Shown here: piece by piece, positions 60,237 through 64,000 of the stretch
Layout: each line of letters opens with the position of its first letter
Position numbering within the stretch: the stretch's first letter is position 1
Assembly: GCA_964609215.1 (NCBI GenBank)
Contig: CAZSQZ010000009.1
Location: forward strand, 58,958-122,957
Direction: 5' to 3'
Origin: JABDKJ01 sp964609215
GTDB lineage: Bacteria > Bacteroidota > Bacteroidia > Flavobacteriales_D > JABDKJ01
DNA length: 64,000 nt
Made by a program: the position numbers and the translations under genes
Notes under the pieces: model-generated
Seen by the model: the letters and a program-made list of their open reading frames with translations, nothing else
Told to the model about the DNA's origin: nothing
Databases searched by the model: none

Positions 60237-61919
60237 ATGCCAATAGAATTTGAATTACCAAAAGAAAAGGCTTCAATTATTAAAGTCTTGGGTGTAGGAG
60301 GCGGAGGTAGCAATGCCGTAAACCATATGTATGGCTTGGGAATAAAGGGGGTAGACTTCTTTGTTTGCAATACCGATGCACAGCATTTAGAAAGAATGCA
60401 AGTACCTAACCGCATTCAAATAGGGACTACTCTTACTGAAGGAAGAGGAGCAGGGTCTATTCCAAATGTAGGAAGAAATGCCGCTATTGAGAGCATTGAT
60501 GAAATTAAAGAAGTTCTGCAGAACAGAACTACAATGGTTTTCATTACTGCAGGAATGGGAGGTGGAACGGGAACAGGTGCTGCGCCAGTAATTGCTCAGG
60601 CGGCTAAGGAGATGGGAATTCTTACCGTTGGTATTGTTACCATTCCATTTGCATTTGAAGGTCCAAGAAGAAAAAGTTTGGCGGAGATGGGATTAGAAGA
60701 AATGCGCAAGTCGGTTGATACGCTATTAGTTATTAAGAATGATAAACTGAGAGAAGTATGTGGCAATTTATCGGTAACCAAGGCATTCGCAGAATCTGAC
60801 AGTATTCTAACTACGGCTGCAAAAGGGATAGCAGACGTAATTTCAACCATTGGCTATATCAATGTGGATATGAATGATGTCAATACCATTATGAAAGATA
60901 GCGGTGTTGCAATAATGGGATCTGGAATGGCTGAAGGAGATGAAAGAGCTATGAAAGCAGTTAAACAAGCCTTAGAATCTCCATTATTAAATGATAACGA
61001 GATAAAAGGCGCTAGACATATTCTGTTAAATATTGCACATGGTAAAGAAGATATTACCATGGATGAATTATCGGAAATAACAGATTTCATTCAAAAGGAA
61101 GCAGGAATGCAAGCGGAGGTAATCATGGGTTATGGACAGGACGATTCTCTGGAAAATGAAGTTAGTATTACCGTTATAGCAACTGGTTTCGATACCAATC
61201 TTCCCGATATTGGAATGGAAGATGATAAAGAGCCAGAAAAAGTAATGAGAGAATTAGATGAAGATGTTCCTGTAATCATTACCAAGCCAATAGAGAAGCC
61301 TATTGAAAACCCTGTGGCGGAGGAAGATTCAATTGAGATCAAGAAAGAAGAAGAGATTGAGCCTTTTTTAGTGAAGAAAGACCCAGAAATTGTTCAGCCT
61401 GAAATAAATGAAGTTGAAGAAGAAGCTCCGCAAATAGATATGGATTTTGACGAACCAATTTTAAGACAAATCTCAGATATTGATAAGGATTTCGTTGAAC
61501 CTGAACAAGAAGAAGTGAAGCCTGTCGCTAATGAGCCCATAAGTAACGAGAAGCAATATTTTAAATTAGAAGATGAGGAATTTGTTGATCAACAATCGGA
61601 TTTCAATGCGTTTGAAACACCTGCCCCAAAAGCAGAGAATGAAATTGACCTAGGTCCAACATTAGCAGATGTTCAACGCCTCAATGATGAAAGATTAAAG
61701 CGCATCAGAGAGAACACCATGAAGTTGAAAAATCCGGATGGCTTGGCTGAATTAGAATCCGTTCCAGCTTATAGGAGAAACAATACAACACTCGAAAAAG
61801 TGGTTCATTCTTCAGAGTCTGAGATAAGCAGATTATCAATTAATAACGATGGAACTCCAGATAATCCAAAGATTCAGATTAAAGAGAATAATTCCTTTTT
61901 ACACGATAATGTAGATTAA
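60237..61919 (+). CDS. ftsZ: Cell division protein FtsZ with long acidic linker
   Basis: FtsZ is the tubulin-like GTPase that forms the division ring. The 560-residue protein has GVGGGGSNAVNHM, the tubulin signature GGGTGTGAAP (about 108-117) and the T7 loop region NVDMNDVNTIM. After about residue 325 an acidic, glutamate- and proline-rich linker of about 200 residues follows. It ends in the short NNSFLHDNVD motif, which takes the place of the usual C-terminal peptide and is typical, as I recall, of Bacteroidota FtsZ. The stop codon shares TAATG with the next gene. Confidence 0.95.
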   Translation: MPIEFELPKEKASIIKVLGVGGGGSNAVNHMYGLGIKGVDFFVCNTDAQHLERMQVPNRIQIGTTLTEGRGAGSIPNVGRNAAIESIDEIKEVLQNRTTMVFITAGMGGGTGTGAAPVIAQAAKEMGILTVGIVTIPFAFEGPRRKSLAEMGLEEMRKSVDTLLVIKNDKLREVCGNLSVTKAFAESDSILTTAAKGIADVISTIGYINVDMNDVNTIMKDSGVAIMGSGMAEGDERAMKAVKQALESPLLNDNEIKGARHILLNIAHGKEDITMDELSEITDFIQKEAGMQAEVIMGYGQDDSLENEVSITVIATGFDTNLPDIGMEDDKEPEKVMRELDEDVPVIITKPIEKPIENPVAEEDSIEIKKEEEIEPFLVKKDPEIVQPEINEVEEEAPQIDMDFDEPILRQISDIDKDFVEPEQEEVKPVANEPISNEKQYFKLEDEEFVDQQSDFNAFETPAPKAENEIDLGPTLADVQRLNDERLKRIRENTMKLKNPDGLAELESVPAYRRNNTTLEKVVHSSESEISRLSINNDGTPDNPKIQIKENNSFLHDNVD

Positions 61920-62365
61920 TGAGTATTGCAGAAAATATAAATAATGGTATCAAGGATGCAATGAGGGCTAAGGATCAAGTGCAGTTAAGCACTCTGAGAG
62001 CAATTAAGTCAGCATTGATGTTGGAAGCTACCAAGGATGGTTCTTCAGAAGTTTCGGATGATACTGCAATTAAATTAATCAACAAGCTTTTTAAACAGAG
62101 AAAAGAAGCGGCTGACATTTACAAAAATCAAGGAAGGGAAGATCTATTTGAGGAAGAAATGGCACAAGCCAATATCCTTGAAAAATTCCTTCCTGAGCAA
62201 TTAGGCGAAGATCAGATTACTAGCATCGTTAAAGAGATAATAAGTTCAACTGGTGCATCTTCAATGGCTGATATGGGTAAGGTAATGGGGCAGGCTTCAG
62301 CAAAAATGGCCGGTAAGGCAGATGGAAAGGTTATATCTGGAATAGTCAGAAACTTACTAAGCTAG
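61919..62365 (+). CDS. YqeY/GatB-domain protein
   Basis: The 148-residue protein is a YqeY-type helical protein, related to the C-terminal tRNA-contacting domain of GatB. It has MRAKDQVQLSTLRAIKSAL near the start, RKEAADIYKNQGREDL in the middle, and GKVMGQASAKMAGKADGKVIS near the end. Its role is not settled; a link to tRNA-dependent amidation is suggested by the domain alone. It ends the dcw transcript and is followed by a terminator. Confidence 0.9.
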   Translation: MSIAENINNGIKDAMRAKDQVQLSTLRAIKSALMLEATKDGSSEVSDDTAIKLINKLFKQRKEAADIYKNQGREDLFEEEMAQANILEKFLPEQLGEDQITSIVKEIISSTGASSMADMGKVMGQASAKMAGKADGKVISGIVRNLLS

Positions 62366-62459
62366 ACGTTTTAGTTCAATAGTATTTACCCTTTATTGGG
62401 TATAGACATGTTATAACGATAATTTTAAATTTGCCCTTCATAGCTAACTTTTAGGAAAG

Positions 62460-62496
62460 TCCTCGGCATATGCACACTGTTGAGGATTTTTTTTTG
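62460..62496 (+). terminator. Terminator after the dcw cluster
   Basis: TCCTCGGCA and TGTTGAGGA form a 9-bp stem (with two G-T pairs) and are followed by a run of nine T. It is 95 bases after the yqeY-type gene. Confidence 0.8.
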
Positions 62497-62548
62497 TTAA
62501 AAACCTTTTATTTCATTCCCAAGACATTTTTGCTGATTATATTGATTC

Positions 62549-63790
62549 ATGACTAGTATTTTGAAAAACATATTAATTACTCTAGTGTTCACTTCCGGTT
62601 TCTTGATTTGTTCAGGCCAGGAGAATGAAAAACCTGATCTGTTCATAGATTGTAATACCAGATGTTACTTCGATTACATAAAACAGAATATCACTTTTGT
62701 TGATTATTCTTTAGAGCGAATGGAGGCAGATATTTTTGTGTTAATAACATCTGTAGGTACAGGAAGTGGAGGTCAAGAAATTCAAATGGTTTTTCAAGGG
62801 AATCAAGACTTCCAAAATAGGGCTGATACCATTATGTTCTTTTATGATCCAAATGATACTGAGTTTATTCAAAGGGATAAAATAGTCAGCCAATTAAAAA
62901 AAGGTCTACTTCCATTTATTATTCAAACTCCATTATTTGATCAAATCAGTTATGACATTGAAATATCTGATGATAGTTTAAACATAGAAGAAGAGGAAGA
63001 CCCTTGGAATTTTTGGGTTTTCAGCTTGGGTGGGAATGGCTGGATGAATGGAGAATCTTCTTTTAGAAGTTTTAATCTGAATGGAAGACTTTTTGCATCA
63101 AGAATAACAGATGATCATAAATTCAGATTTAATGCCAGTTCAGGGTTGAATAGGAATAAGTTTATATTGTCAGATGGAGAAACCTTTACCAGTGAAATCA
63201 TCAATTATAATTCTTCTATTTTATATGTCAAGAGTATTAACTCCAATTGGTCACTGGGTTTTGTAGCAGAGGGAGGTTCGTCAACCTTTAGCAATTTGGA
63301 TGTCAATGCAGCGCTAAAACCCGCTGTTGAATACAATATATTCCCTTATGAAGAGGCTCAAACAAAAAGATTTACATTTAGATATTCTATCGGCCCTGAG
63401 TACTATAATTATACCGACAGCACAGTTTTTGATAAACTGGAAGAATTAGTAGGAAGACATTCTATTGTCGTGGAATATTTAACAACCAAAAGGATGGGAG
63501 ATATTTCAATAGAATTTGGTGCTGAGCAATACTTGCACAGTTTAGATCTTTATAATATTTACTTCGATCCAAGTATATCCTGGCAAATATTTAAGGGCTT
63601 TCGTATTCGCTTAGGAGCATTTGTTTCTTGGGTGAATGATAGAATAAATATTCCAAAGCAATCTATTTCAGATGAAGATATCCTGCTTCAAATCCGTCAA
63701 CTAGACACCCAGTTCAGTTATTTTGCCAATTTTGGAATCAACTACCGTTTTGGGTCGCTAAAGAATAATTTTGTGAATGTCAGGTTTTAG
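62549..63790 (+). CDS. Putative outer-membrane beta-barrel protein
   Basis: The 413-residue protein starts with a signal peptide ending near ICSGQ, then a domain with DCNTRCYFDYIKQNITFVDY and VGTGSGGQEIQMVFQG. From about residue 150 come alternating beta strands ending in FRYSIGPEYYNY- and FANFGINYRFG-like barrel segments, the last ending NVRF. I recall similar uncharacterised proteins from Bacteroidota. No enzymatic motif is seen. It stands alone between the dcw terminator and the tRNA. Confidence 0.7.
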   Translation: MTSILKNILITLVFTSGFLICSGQENEKPDLFIDCNTRCYFDYIKQNITFVDYSLERMEADIFVLITSVGTGSGGQEIQMVFQGNQDFQNRADTIMFFYDPNDTEFIQRDKIVSQLKKGLLPFIIQTPLFDQISYDIEISDDSLNIEEEEDPWNFWVFSLGGNGWMNGESSFRSFNLNGRLFASRITDDHKFRFNASSGLNRNKFILSDGETFTSEIINYNSSILYVKSINSNWSLGFVAEGGSSTFSNLDVNAALKPAVEYNIFPYEEAQTKRFTFRYSIGPEYYNYTDSTVFDKLEELVGRHSIVVEYLTTKRMGDISIEFGAEQYLHSLDLYNIYFDPSISWQIFKGFRIRLGAFVSWVNDRINIPKQSISDEDILLQIRQLDTQFSYFANFGINYRFGSLKNNFVNVRF

Positions 63791-63889
63791 AAAATACCTT
63801 CTTAGCCTTTTACGGATAAGAGGTATGTCAACCATATTAATTTAGGTCTGGTACTCATCGGACCAATTACCTAATTATCCGATAAATAA

Positions 63890-63916
63890 AAAAGCCAGAG
63901 AAGATCTCTGGCTTTT
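63890..63916. terminator. Bidirectional terminator between barrel gene and tRNA-Met
   Basis: AAAAGCCAGAGA and TCTCTGGCTTTT form a strong stem with a three-base loop and T-rich ends on both sides. It serves the barrel gene on the forward strand and the tRNA on the reverse strand. Confidence 0.8.
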
Positions 63917-63920
63917 GAAG

Positions 63921-63993
<73 letters not shown>

Positions 63994-64000
63994 ATATATC

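Overview
The window is a contiguous, AT-rich, gene-dense piece of a Bacteroidota chromosome, most likely from a gliding, probably marine member of the Flavobacteriia (inference). The evidence is three secreted proteins with type IX secretion (T9SS) C-terminal sorting domains, gldB-gldC beside nadE and a PorT-like barrel, promoters of the Bacteroidota -7 type (TAnnTTTG), a methionine synthase lacking its homocysteine domain, an endonuclease III without Fe-S cysteines, and many non-ATG starts. MurE carries the DNPR motif of meso-diaminopimelate enzymes. No insertion sequence, prophage, CRISPR array or defence island was seen.

Regions. (1) 1-8950: a truncated DUF1361 membrane protein, a PASTA protein / T9SS protein / RluD operon, ddl, rdgB and a 1045-residue PKD-repeat T9SS protein. 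(2) 9067-28232: a surface-glycan locus with eight glycosyltransferases, three sulfotransferase-like proteins, two methyltransferases, an ABC flippase-like exporter, a polytopic polymerase-like protein, a GNAT protein, a deacetylase-like protein and GalE. Together they look sufficient to build, modify, export and possibly polymerise a sulfated, methylated glycan. (3) 28229-31941: nth, a small conserved-looking protein, and a metH core. (4) 31929-35687: an ExbB/ExbD proton-channel operon with a second, diverged exbD pair; the last gene has no usual start codon. (5) 35873-43762: tRNA-Ser, mrp-nifU (Fe-S delivery), a T9SS esterase, a ferredoxin reductase and ferredoxin pair, nadE, a PorT-like barrel, gldB-gldC and a LytTR response regulator. 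(6) 43960-62365: engB and a hydrolase, then the division and cell-wall (dcw) cluster mraZ-rsmH-ftsL-ftsI-murE-mraY-murD-X-Y-ftsW-murG-murC-ftsQ-ftsA-ftsZ-yqeY. (7) 62366-64000: a beta-barrel protein and initiator tRNA-Met.

The most unusual element is X and Y (53500-54544): two intact tandem genes between murD and ftsW that encode only a MurD-like C-terminal domain, with no ATPase domain. They look like paralogues recruited to a new role in the same transcription unit. Other points are a four-repeat MraZ operator at exact 10-bp spacing over the dcw promoter, a group of -7 boxes that almost touch start codons (suggesting leaderless mRNAs), and an exbD copy whose only plausible start is ATT overlapping the preceding stop codon, or which is made by frameshifting.
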